This document shows, piece after piece, positions 50,801 to 62,800 of a DNA stretch of 64,000 nt. Source of the DNA: Mycteria americana (Eukaryota > Chordata > Aves > Ciconiiformes > Ciconiidae); assembly GCF_035582795.1 (NCBI RefSeq), contig NC_134368.1, positions 2,727,501 through 2,791,500 of the forward strand. Reading direction: 5' to 3'. Within the stretch, counting starts at the first letter, position 1. The number at the start of each line of letters is the position of its first letter. Position numbers and translations under genes: made by a program. The notes under the pieces were generated by a model. That model worked only from the letters and a program-made list of their open reading frames with translations, made no database searches and was not told where the DNA came from.

Positions 50801-53800
50801 TTTCCAACAAGGCCTTCCCTTGTGCTGAAAGAGAATACACATCTCCTTGCCCTTCCTTCCCTGGGGCTCCTGGTCCTTGGCCTGCCCTGGAGAGGACATC
50901 CCAGTGGTCTGAGCCGTGCTGGGACTCGCTGTGCCCCTGGATGGGGATCAGCTAAGCCCTCCCAGTTGCCCTTATTCCCCAGGCATGGCATGGAGGCTTT
51001 TGCCTCTCTGCTGTCCTCAGCCGACCTGTCCCCATCCCTGTCCCCATCCTGCATGGGCAGCTGCCCATCTGCCCCCGCGCTGGCCAGGCACTTGTCTTGC
51101 CAGGCTGCCCACGCGTCCCTTTCCAGGACCCAGGCTGAGCTCCTGTCTCCTTTCTCCGCTGTAACTGGAGTTACTGGTGCCAGGCACACACTCACAGGCG
51201 GGCTGGGAAGGCGGGAACGTGCCCACAGCGACATTTTTGGAGCCAAACTGGTTGCAAAATAGAAACCAAGAGGCGGGAGGGCTATTCTGGGGCCGGCTGC
51301 TTGGTTTATTTTCTTCTGCTGCACAATAAAACCCCTGGGATGGGGCCAAACCCCACAAATCGAGGGCCAAACTGTCAGCAGGGGTAAACCCAGCCCTGCT
51401 TTGTCCTTCTTCAGGTGGCCAAGGCCCCTGCGTGCACGCTGTCCCTCGGGGGACCTGCTGTCCCCACGGTGGCTGCAAGCTGGTGGTGGGGGTGCCCATC
51501 ACCCTGGCATCTGGGCAGGGTGCTGCAGGGTCCTGCAGTGTGGGAAACCCCCATCCCTTTCTCTTCTCTCCCATCACCTGTGGGGTCAATTCAGTCTAAA
51601 TCTCCCCCCGTCTGCTCCCCGGGACCCCCAGCCCCACACGCTTGCCGGTTGCAAGCTCAGCTCTGGCTCTTCCCCACGGCAGGGAGCAATTTGTCAGCGT
51701 GGGACGGGGCTGCTTCACGGGCGGCCCCGGGACCGGCCTCGGTGGGAGGTGGCCGGCAGCTGGGGGGAAGCCGAGGCACGCGGGGTGAAGGCAGGGGAGT
51801 GCAGGCTTTGCTAAAAGCAGCCTGAGCTTTCTCACGATCAGCTCTGTTTTTTCGGGGACCCTCTGCCCTGTTGCTGGGGTGTTGTGTCAGGAGCATCACC
51901 CTTGCTGCGCCGTGAATGAGGCGAAGTGACATGCCTGGGGCTGGAGGCAGTGGCTGTGTCGGAGACCCCAAACCTCCTGTGTCCTCGGCTGGACCCCGAG
52001 TACAGGGTTGATCCCTTCTTCTCCCAGTGGGATGCTTCCCCCTGGGGTCTTTGGTGGTCCCAAGGAGGGTTTGGTCCGTGTGGAGAAGCTGTCACCCTGC
52101 CCGGCTGCTCGTCCTCGGTGGTGGCGAGGTTGTCCCTGAGCCAGGGGGTGGTTGGGCAGCCGGGCTCCTCCTGTGCAGGTCCCCTGTCCCAGACCAGCAG
52201 GACCTCAAAGCAGTATGGGCAGCCCCTTCCTTGCTGAGACGCAGAGGGGGACGTTGGACTGCGATTCGTGTCCCCGCTGGCCGTGGGCAACTGCTGGTCG
52301 GGGGCAAGCCCTGATGCAGCAGTGATGGCCGCACCGCCAGCTCCGCTGCCCAAAGCTTTGCAAAGGGGGGCTGTGAAGTGGGACCATGCAGACGGCTTAG
52401 CCCTGCATGGCTGCCCAGGGCTGGGCACGGAGGCTTGGCGTGTCCCTGTGCCGGGACACCCAGAGCAGCTTGAGGGTCCTCACCCCTCTCCCCTCTCCTC
52501 TCTCCGCAGGCTGCTGGGGCCAGGCTACACCGAGACGCACTACGCCGCGGACGGGCAGCCCGTGACGGTGGCCCCCAACCACACGGTGGGTGCTGGGGGA
52601 CGGGCGTAGCTCATCTCGGTTTTTCGGGGTGCCTTGGCACTTAGGATGAAGCCAAAGCCCCGCCAGGACGAGACGCGGTGTTTTCGCTGGCAGCGTCCCC
52701 GGCGCCTGTCGCGGGGGGAATGCGGCAACACGTGGCTCCTGTATCTCTTGGCCGAGATACAGCACCTCAGGAAATAAACACAGGCAGCGCCGGGCTCGAG
52801 CAGCCCTCGCTCTCCCCGACGTCCCCCCACCAGCTATTTGTCACCCTTCCAGCGTACCGAGCCGGGCGCGGGGCTGTCTGCGTCCCTGGCTGAACCGCCG
52901 GAGCCAGCAGCCTCCCAGCTCCATCCCTCCCGTTCCCCGGTGCAGAGGGACACCGCTTGCCTGGCCGGGAAATGCAAAACGGGTGGGTTTTGGGCTGAGC
53001 ATGTGGGGTTTGTTGCTGCCAAGCCCTGCGTGGTGTTTTCTAATGGAAGTCTCCATCGCCTCTCTCCCAGGACCACTGCTACTACCACGGGCACGTCCAG
53101 GGCTATGGCGACTCGTGGGTCGTCCTCAGCACCTGCTCGGGAATACGGTACGGAGACGTGCGGGGCGAGGAGGCTTGTGGGGCTGATGAAGAGGGGGATG
53201 GATCCGGCTGCCCTCTTCCTCCCTGCAGGGACCCCCTCTGGGAACCCCCCGGAGCAGCTCCGACAGCCCTGCGAGCCCAGCTCTAGACGCTTCGTGGGGC
53301 TGATTTTCCATTGCTCCCCTTCTCCCATCCTTCACCCGACCCCGGGGGCGGGCGGAGGGGGAGAGGCTGTTTTTCTGGCGGCATGAGCTGCCTTCAAGGA
53401 AATTCGTCTCTGGAGGAAGCAAGATCCCGCACCCCACAGCGGGTACCCCAGAACTGAGCTTTGTCCCGGTGCAACCACCAGCTGCCATCTCCCATTCGCC
53501 TGGTCTGACCAGCATGGAGGTTTTAATGCTAAGGATACATTAGCTCATAGGGCTGTGTTGACAGAGACACCCATCTTTTGTCTCTGCTCCCACCCTGGGG
53601 TATGGGCCGAGCTGAGGTGCAGTGAGTTTGTGGGGCCTCAGCAGGGGCTGGGGGAGCTGGAGTGAAAGCACCAGGAGCCATCGGGGGCTGCTCTCCATTG
53701 CCAGGGGCCTGATAGTGCTGAGCAGCAACGCCAGCTACTACCTGAAACCCCTGGGGACACCCGAGCTGGGCCACCACGTCATCCACCGAGCAGAGCACTT

Positions 53801-56800
53801 GCCCATCCAAGGTGGGACCTGCGGCCACGGTGACGATTTCGGGAGCACCATTGCTGACATCGCTCGGCTCTTCCAGCCGGTGCACCAGCGGGTAAATCCG
53901 TCCTGGGGTCCTTCACTTGTGGAGGGGCAGAGGGCTGAAAGTGGGGCCTGCAGCTTGCAGTGGGGTGCCCATCACCCTGGCATCTGGGCAGGGTTGCGCA
54001 GGCAGATGGGACATGAGGGGTGTTCATGGGCAGCTCGCCTGGTTTGAGTTCGGGCAGGAGACCTCAAAGGGAGGATGCGTGGGTCGGGGATCGGTGCTGT
54101 GTCATACAACGTGGGATGTGATGTGAGGTGACATTGGGAATTGCACTAAAGCTGCCCAAATTTTCCTGGTCTCTTTGTGCCTCAGTTTCCCCTCTCCGCC
54201 ATCCTTCCTGGGCAGCTCTGCAGTGTCTGGGGAACTCGTGATGCCCAGAGCCATGGGCTGCCCACTCTTTCGCTCCTCCAAGCCTTGCTGTCTGTCTTGC
54301 AGGCAAAGAGAGATGCCTGGAGGACCATGAAGTACATGGAGCTCTTCATCGTTGCTGATCACACGCTGGTGAGTGCCGTGGGGGGCAGAAACCTGGTCCC
54401 CTGCTGAAAAGCCGGGACCCCTCTCTGTCTCCCTCCCTGCTCTTCCTCCGGTGACCCTTCCCCATCCCCATCTCTCTGCAGTACAGGAACCAGAACCTCA
54501 ACCTGGGTCACACCAAGCAGCGCATCGTGGAGATCGCAAACTACGTGGACAAGGTAACAGCTGGTGAGAGGGACCTGCTACCACCTCCATCATTCCCGGT
54601 GCATGTGGAAGCACCTGACCTCGGGGCCAGCCTGGTGGTGGCCCCAGGGAATGTCACTGGGGAGAGGAGTTTAGATGGCAGATGTGAGCACGCGATGGAA
54701 AACGCTTTGCCACCCATCGGCTGAGCTGCAGCAGTGAAGAGGGTGCTGGCTCTTCGCCCTGCTGTGGTGATGGGGATCAATGCTGGCGTCCTCGATGTGA
54801 GCAGGGACATGCTTAAGCGTTGTCTGCTGACGGATGGCATCGTGCCACCCTGACTAGCTCCTGTGCCCACGCCTGTGCCTGTAGAGCTCATGCTTGCATG
54901 TGGATTTGGGACAAGTGTGTCCCCGAGTCACCCAGCTGGAGGTAAAGCATGGAGACCCACCACCTGAAATGCTGTGGCAGTGATGGAGGACGTACAAGAG
55001 AATGCCAGTCCCCGTCCCCTCCATCCCTGTCCCCTCCCTGCAGTTTTACAGGTCGCTGAATATCAAGGTGGCCCTGATCGGCCTGGAGGTGTGGACGGAG
55101 CGGGACCAGTGTGCCGTCACCAGCGACGCCAACGCCACGCTTTGGTCCTTCCTGCAGTGGAAGAAGGCACTGAGGTCACGCAAGAAGCATGACAACGCCC
55201 AGCTGCTGACGTGAGCAACCCCTATGGACCTGGGAACGTTGGGGCAGGGGGGTCCAGCTCGGACCGGGGTCTCCAAACCACCCTTGGGGTGTTAACTGCC
55301 CCTCCGTTCTCCTTTCCGGGCAGAGGGAAGACATTCAGGGGGACAACCATTGGCATGGCCCCGCTGGAGGGGATGTGCAGCGCGGATAACTCCGGAGGTG
55401 TCAGCATGGTAAGAGGGGCACGGGGGTCCCCGCTGCTCCTCCCAGGCTGGGGGACCCCATCACCACCCCATCTTGCTGGGGCTCTTCATGGGCTTGGAGG
55501 AGCAGCCATCTGGGGTTGGTCCTAGGATGCAGCCTGAGAGCAGACGATGTCGCTGGTAGCCCCTTATCCCTCTCAGATGTTGGCCAAGTACTAAGGAGGG
55601 TGAGAAGGGGCTGGTTTAAAGGTCTCCTGCCCCATGTGCACCCCCAGTTTGTAGCTAGCAGCAGCGTTGGGATCTCCTGTGTTCCTTCTGCCCCTCGTAT
55701 TGAATAGCCCCTGCTTGTTCTCTGCTTGTGCTCTCTGGTTTTGTAGGGTTGTCTCCACCCCAGATAACTCTTATCCTCCTCCTGATGGGGTGATGGTGGC
55801 CCTGGTGACCTGTGGTCCCTAGGCAGAGTGGTGGTATGGGGTTTCTGGTTTTTGGGATCCGCCTTCCAAGGTCCCAGGTTTTCAGCAGCTGGCCCTAGCA
55901 AAAGAGCTTCCCAACAGTCCTGTGCGGGACTTCTAGGAGACCAAACCTCACTTCTGCCATGAATCCTCCTCCATCCCTCTCTCTGTCCCTCTCACGGGAT
56001 CCAGCTGCAATCCCAGGGATGTTGTGGTCCCTCCATCACCCCAACCCTATTCCCTGCTGCGGGATCACCCCTCTCCGTCGCTCCTGGCTGCTGTGTTGAC
56101 GCATCCCCCATCCCTATGCAGGACCACTCAGAGCAGCCCATCGGAGCAGCCGCCACTATGGCCCACGAAATCGGCCACAATTTCGGCATGAGCCACGACA
56201 GCACGGGCTGCTGCGTGGAGGCCACCCCGGAGCAAGGCGGCTGTGTCATGGCAGCGGCCACCGGGTAAGTGGTGGTGGGGATGGGGTGCAGCCCCTAACC
56301 CCCCCCAGCAGGTTGTGGGTGCTGTTTGCAGCTGGGTGGGCTGGGGAGTGGGGAGGGGACCCTGTCCTGCAAGGCACCACTGCGGGTGCAGTGCCCCGTT
56401 GCAAAGGGGGACCCAGCTGGTTGCCCTCCTCCCCGTTTGCCCAGCACATCCCAATTCCCTGCAGCGAGCACATCCCGGGGCCCAGGAGCCGGCAGGGCTG
56501 GTGGTCTCTGCAGGGTAGCAGAAGGTGGTGGTCTCCGCGGAGTAGCAGCCCCATCCCAAAAGAGCCAGGGATGGAAGCAAATGGATGTTATCTGGTAGAC
56601 ACCTTACAGGAATCCAAGGCATTTTCCTGTGCTAACCCACACCTCAGCACAATGAAATTATTCTTTATTGTAAGACTGGAGGGCCAAGGGGTGCCCAGTC
56701 CCTGGTCATGCCGGCGGGGACTCACAGCACCGTGGGGCTGCAGTGGGGTGAGCTCACATCTCTCACCCCAAACCCACTAAATCTGAATGCGGGATGCTCT

Positions 56801-59800
56801 GGAGTGGCAGTCGTTAGCTTTCATGCTCTCTGGCATCCCCGCAGGGTTTGTTTTCCTTTGCTTTTACCCTTTAATTCGGCCCAAAGCTCTATGAAATTCA
56901 GCTGGTTGGTGCCACTTTCCCTTCCGAGGTTCTTCTCCTGTTGGGTTTTCCGGCTCCCAACAATACAGTCGTCCCAAATTTCCCTGCACTGCAGAAAAGC
57001 AGCTGTTTATTCCCCGTTACTTAAACCCACCCACTCTTCCAATTAATAAATAAGTCGCAAGCCACGATGCGGTTTCAGGGTGTCCCCAGGCTGTTTTCCC
57101 GTGGCTCTCGGGGCTGTCAGACCGTGGCACTGACCCCATGGGGTTTAGGCTCCGCCTCGGTGGGTTGTGGTGGGGAAAAGCACCGGCTTTGTAGGACGAA
57201 GCAGTTGTGCACTTGTTTGTTTAGTTATCCTCGTAATTAATTATCCTGCCCGCACCCACTGGAGCTGGATGCGCTGGTGCAGAGCAGTAGCAGCTGCTGT
57301 AGCTCGGCTGTCCCCCTGCTCACCCCTGCAGGCAAAGCTCTCCGAGCTGACATCTCCCCATGACACTTCTTCCTTCTTCTTTTTGCTGAAAAATATTTTT
57401 CCCCACATGGGCAGGAAACATATTTTTGACTGTCTTCCACCTGTCCCTATTTGCACGTTCATGTACGAGCTTATTGGGCATATTTACTTGCTCACCCTCC
57501 CATAACTTGCATGGACTTAGAGCTTTCCCTACAGCTCAAGAGATTTCCCCCAGACTGCAAAAATACTTTTGGAAAAAGCTGTCTGTGTCATCTCGGAAAT
57601 GAGATGTTCTAATATGAAGTAAAACTTTTTTTCAGCGATAGGAGGAAACGAAACCAGCGCCGTAGCGGAGAGCGGTGCACAGCTCTTACTCTCTGCTTCC
57701 TCCTTCTTAGTACATCACACAAATAACCCCACAAACTTGTGCAAAATTACAGAAGAACCACGCTCAGAGCTTCTCTAGAAAATCACCGTTTCCCTCCAGC
57801 TCCTTAGGGGAAAGGCCAGTTGGGCTGTTAGAGAAATGACCTTACATGTAGTAGGCTCTGATTTTTATTTTTTTGCTGCTCGGGCCTTGTGAATGATTTA
57901 ACACAGGGGTTTTCTTGTGTTTAATTTTTTAGAGGATTTTTCTCCATCTCAGCCTCGGTGGTATTTAAATAGTCCCTCACGGGTATTTCCCATCAGCGGT
58001 TTGGTGATAGCAGGCACATATTTAGCAGACATCCTGAGCAGATAGTCACTGCAGATGTGGAGACCAGCCTTGCGGTTAGGACGGGGGGGTCTGTGGTGTC
58101 TCAGGTGCAGAGGACCGAGCCACGGAGGTGACACCTACACCAGCACTGAGCTGGCAGAGCCTGCAGGCATGGCTGCTCCCTGGGCTTTGAGGTTCAGACC
58201 GTGGGGGTCTCCAGTCTCCAAGAGGTCTCTTGCTGGAGGGTTGATGCTCTGGGGGTGGTGTGTAGCAGCTCTGCTTGTCCACCCCATCCCATTCTGGAAA
58301 ATATTTGGGTTCAGTGTGGTGTCCCCTGGCTGTTAATCTGGTGCTCAGCCATGAGAGTTGGGGTGGGGGATGTTCGCGGTCTTGATGCATCTGGCCGATG
58401 GTGGCTTCTGCTCTTGGAAGGGTTTGTGCCAGTTTGCCCGTGTCCTTATTTCCCAGCTCTGACTGTGGTTTTCCACCTTCTCCTGGTCCCGATCGCCCCG
58501 GTTCCCATCCCTCCCCATCTGTCCCCTGCGCAGACACCCCTTCCCTCGCGTGTTCAGCTCCTGCAGCAAGAGGCAGCTGGAGAACTACTTCCAGAAGGGA
58601 GGTGGCATGTGTCTCTTCAACTTGCCTGACACCAAGGACCTGGTGGTGGGACGGAAATGTGGCAACGGCTTTCTGGAGGAAGGAGAAGACTGTGATTGCG
58701 GGGAGGTAGAGGTACGGTGCTGGGTGCTGCATTGCTTTCCCGCAGAGGCTTTTGCAGCCCAGCTCAGCTGCTGGGTGGCAGGACGCAGCCCACGTGGAGA
58801 GGGGTATTTCCAAGGGAAAGGGGTTTGCTGGTCACCACAGGGACTCTATACCAAGGGTTCTTCCCAGTCCCCCCTTCCTAAATCCGTTTAACCTGGTCCT
58901 GGCTTTCTTCTTGACTTTGCCCCAGAGTGCTCAGGTCTTCCTCACCCCCCCCGTGCCTCAGTTTCCCCACCGTCAAAGTGAGAAGAGCAATGCTGTGATG
59001 GGTGGAGAAGGGGCTCAGGGCAGCAACGGGGAAGGGATGGACTCACCGACCGTGGTGGTGTCTTCTTCTCCCCACGCAGGAGTGCACCAACCCGTGCTGC
59101 AACGCACACAACTGCACGCTGAAGGAGGGCGCCCAGTGTGCCCACGGCGACTGCTGCCAGAACTGCAAGGTAAGCCCCCCGCCGTGCCCCCCACTGTGCC
59201 CCCTGCCCGCCTATGGGGTGAGCAGGGAGATACGGCCCCCACCCCCCCCCGGGACTCCCACACTGCATGTCCCTGAGGTCAACCTCACCCTGGTGCCAAA
59301 TGAGGAGGGTTATACATAAAATCATGTCCACAGGGGAGTCTCTGCTGGCTGCTTTGTGGCTGGGGTCCAGCCCAGGAATTTGGCTTTATACCTCGACAGC
59401 CCCATATAGTCCCACAGGGGACATTACAGACAGTTTATGGCCCCAAGCTGTACTGGGAGGCAGCAGCAATCCCAGCTTGGCTCCTTTGCTGCCGCTTAGT
59501 GCTGATGTTTCTCTCTCCTTCTGCGGCAGCTAAAGGTGGCTGGGACGGTCTGCAGGGAAGCGGCAGGATCCTGCGACCTCCCCGAATACTGCACGGGTGC
59601 CTCACCCTACTGCCCAGCCAACGTATACCGGCTGGATGGCTCGTCCTGCGCCTACGGCGAGGCTTACTGCAACAACGGCATGTGCATGACCCACCACCAG
59701 CAGTGCATCCAGCTCTGGGGACCAGGTGAGTCCCACCAGCCCCAGCCCTGCCTCCTTGCCAGCCCTCTCCAGAGCAGGAGCCACATTGGGTCTCAGCGCT

Positions 59801-62800
59801 GGGTCTGCATGTGGGGTCTCCGTGCCCCCTGCCCGTGGGGCTGGAGGGTGGTGGTGGATGGAGGGGTTGTGTTGTCCCCATCCAGGGTTGGGGTCAGCAT
59901 CCGTGGGGCTGGCATGCAGGGCTGGGGCTGCTGTGCACACACACGCTCACAGGTGCCTGGTCCTCTGCTGTGCACAGCCCATCTACCCTCTGCCTATGGT
60001 CCCCACGCTGCATGCAGCCTATATGTTACATACAGCCCCCGCGCTGCGTATGATCCCCATGCTGCACGTAACTCCATATGCTTCAAGCGACCTCCACGCT
60101 GTAGTGCAGCCCATACACTACATATGGCTTCAGCACTGCATATGGCTCATGCGCTGCGTAGACTGCATATGGCCTCCTTGCTTTAGATAGCCCATATTCT
60201 GCATATGGCCCTCACACTGCCTGCAGACCCTATACTGCCCATAGGTGACGTGACTTATAAGGTGTGCATGGCCAGATACTTCCTATGGTTGTTACACACT
60301 TCACATATATATACACTTTATATGGCCACAGACTGAATACAGCCCCCACGCTGCATATGGCCCCCACTCTGCATACGGCCCATAGCTCATATGCTCCATA
60401 TGGCCATCTGCTGTGTATGGCCCCCAGCTGCGTACGACCCCATGCTGCATAGAGCCCCGACACTACCTATGGCCACGTGCAGCCACGTGCTGCACCCTGC
60501 CCCTGTGCACCCTACAGCCCCCGTACCCCGCTCGCACCCACGCACACCCCCCTGCTGCTCCCACCCCATACAGGGCACATAGGTCCCCATTTGCGTAGCG
60601 GTGCTGCCGCCCCCGGGGCCAGCACCTGTGGGTGCCCTCAGGAGAGCTGCAGCAGGCACAGGGGGGAATCCTCCCCCCGGGCCAAAATTCTCTGCTGGAT
60701 CCCAGGGAAAAGGGGATTTCACCCCTCTTGTGCTGTTCCTGGCCCAGCACCCGCAGCAGCAGCTCTCCGGGAGACTTTTCCATGGTGTTTCCTCCATGAG
60801 CATCCAGCCACTGCTCCCGGTTTCGGTGTTTCTCCCTGCTGGCTGCTTTCCCCATCCCACACAGGACCTTTCCTCCCTCCCTGCAGGCGCCTGGCCGGCC
60901 CCGGATGCCTGTTTCCAGGATGTGAACATGGCCGGCAACACCTACGGCAACTGCGGCAAAGACAGCCAAGGGCGCTACGTGAAATGCGACAAGAGGTGGG
61001 TGCAGCGCTGGCACCCATGGGTGCCCCATCTCCTCCTCCTGCACCCACAGCCCCCCGCTGCCCACCCCTGCGATGGGGCTGGTGGGGCCCTACCCCGACC
61101 TCCTGGCATCACCTCTTGGGCCAGCTCTGTTTTGGACCTTAGGAAGCCACCAGGTCCTTCCTGGGCTCCGTGCCCATCACTGCTGCGAGGTTGTCCCACC
61201 ATGCATCACCTCCCAGCCCAGCCTGAAGGGAAAATCAAAGACAGCATCAGCAGGAGATGCTATTTAGGGAGCGTGTGCTCTCCAGTATTCCCAGTTAGAC
61301 CAGGGATGTTAGGGGGACCCCCCTGCCTGTTCCCTCCAGCATTTCTCTGTGCTGTCCATGATTTATCCAAGTCCTTTCTGAACCTGCTGAGCCTGTCCCA
61401 TCACAACCTCCCATGGCCATAAACTCAGAGGGAGGTGAGCCAGCAGGCAGCAGGGCAGGGGGTGATGGGACAGGGAGGGTGAGGTGGCAGATACCCACAT
61501 CTCCTGCCCTCACCTCGGCTGTGTCCTGCTCCTAGGGATGCTATGTGTGGCAAGATCCAGTGCCAGAGCTCAGCTAAGAAGCCCCAGGGGACCAACACTG
61601 TCTCCATCGACACCACCATCCGCTTTAACGGGCGGGAGGTGAAGTGCCGAGGCACCTACATGTACACCTCAAAGGACGATGAGGAAGACCTCTCCGACCC
61701 TGGGCTGGTGATGACGGGGACGAAATGCGGAGATGGGATGGTGAGTACCTCTTCCTAGGGCTGGGATCTCCTCCAGGAGATCAGCTCTTTGGCTTTTGCC
61801 CCAGCTCCAATGTAGACATTGGCTCTTCTCTGCGTCACAGATGGGCCATGGGATGTGGTTTCTTCCACTCTTGTAGGCATTGCCCTGGGTGACATCTCAA
61901 CCAAGGCATTTCTAGACATCACCAGACGCTTGTGTGTAGGCCACCAAATTATTCTCTCTGGCCTCCGTGCTTCTTTACTGATTTAATGCGTAGTGGAGCA
62001 ACCCCAACAAGAACTGCATGGCCCAGGACTTGATGGATGAAGCTTCCTCCTATGAATAAACTGTTTCCCAGGGGAAAGCTGTGTTAGAAATCAAGACGAC
62101 AGGTCCAAACAGATTCTGCTAACTGAGCATTAGTCTCCTTTACAGCCCCTGCATCTCCAAGTACTTTACAGAGGGTTAGTTCGGCTGAGAAAGGGCAGAA
62201 GCCTGGTAGACAACACGGTAGCAGGGACGCACACCAGACAGAGCTGGCTGGGGAGATACAGCCTTTGCTATTTGGCACTTTAATTGTGAAATTTTCATCC
62301 CAGTTTGGGATGGAAGGCCAAAATTTCAACATTTTCATGAGAAAGGACGTCTGGTTTTGAAATCCAGTGTCATTTTTTTTGGCTGGTGCCTGCCTTTTAG
62401 GGCCAGATGGGAAATGCCTTTTCCAGGAGCTGCCAGGTGGGTTGTCAGGGGAGAGGGGTGGCAGTGGTGGTGGCTGGTCTCTTCTGAGCCATCCTGGATG
62501 GGGGAATGGCAGAGGTTTCCTGGGCTGTGCTGAAAACTGGAGTGAAATGCATTGACCTGGAACAATATGATTTAACCAACCTGCATTTTCCAATGGACAA
62601 CAGACATCCTTCCAGAGGACTCCCATCTGTGAAGCCAGAAGATCACTGCCCCCCCCCTCTCGGGTCCTCCTCTAACCTCAGCTTCTTGGCTGTCTCTCAG
62701 GTTTGCAAAGATCGCCGGTGCCAGAATGCCTCCCTTTTTGAGCTGGAAAAGTGTGTTTCCCGGTGCCATGGCCACGGGGTGAGTTATTGGCTGAGACCTA

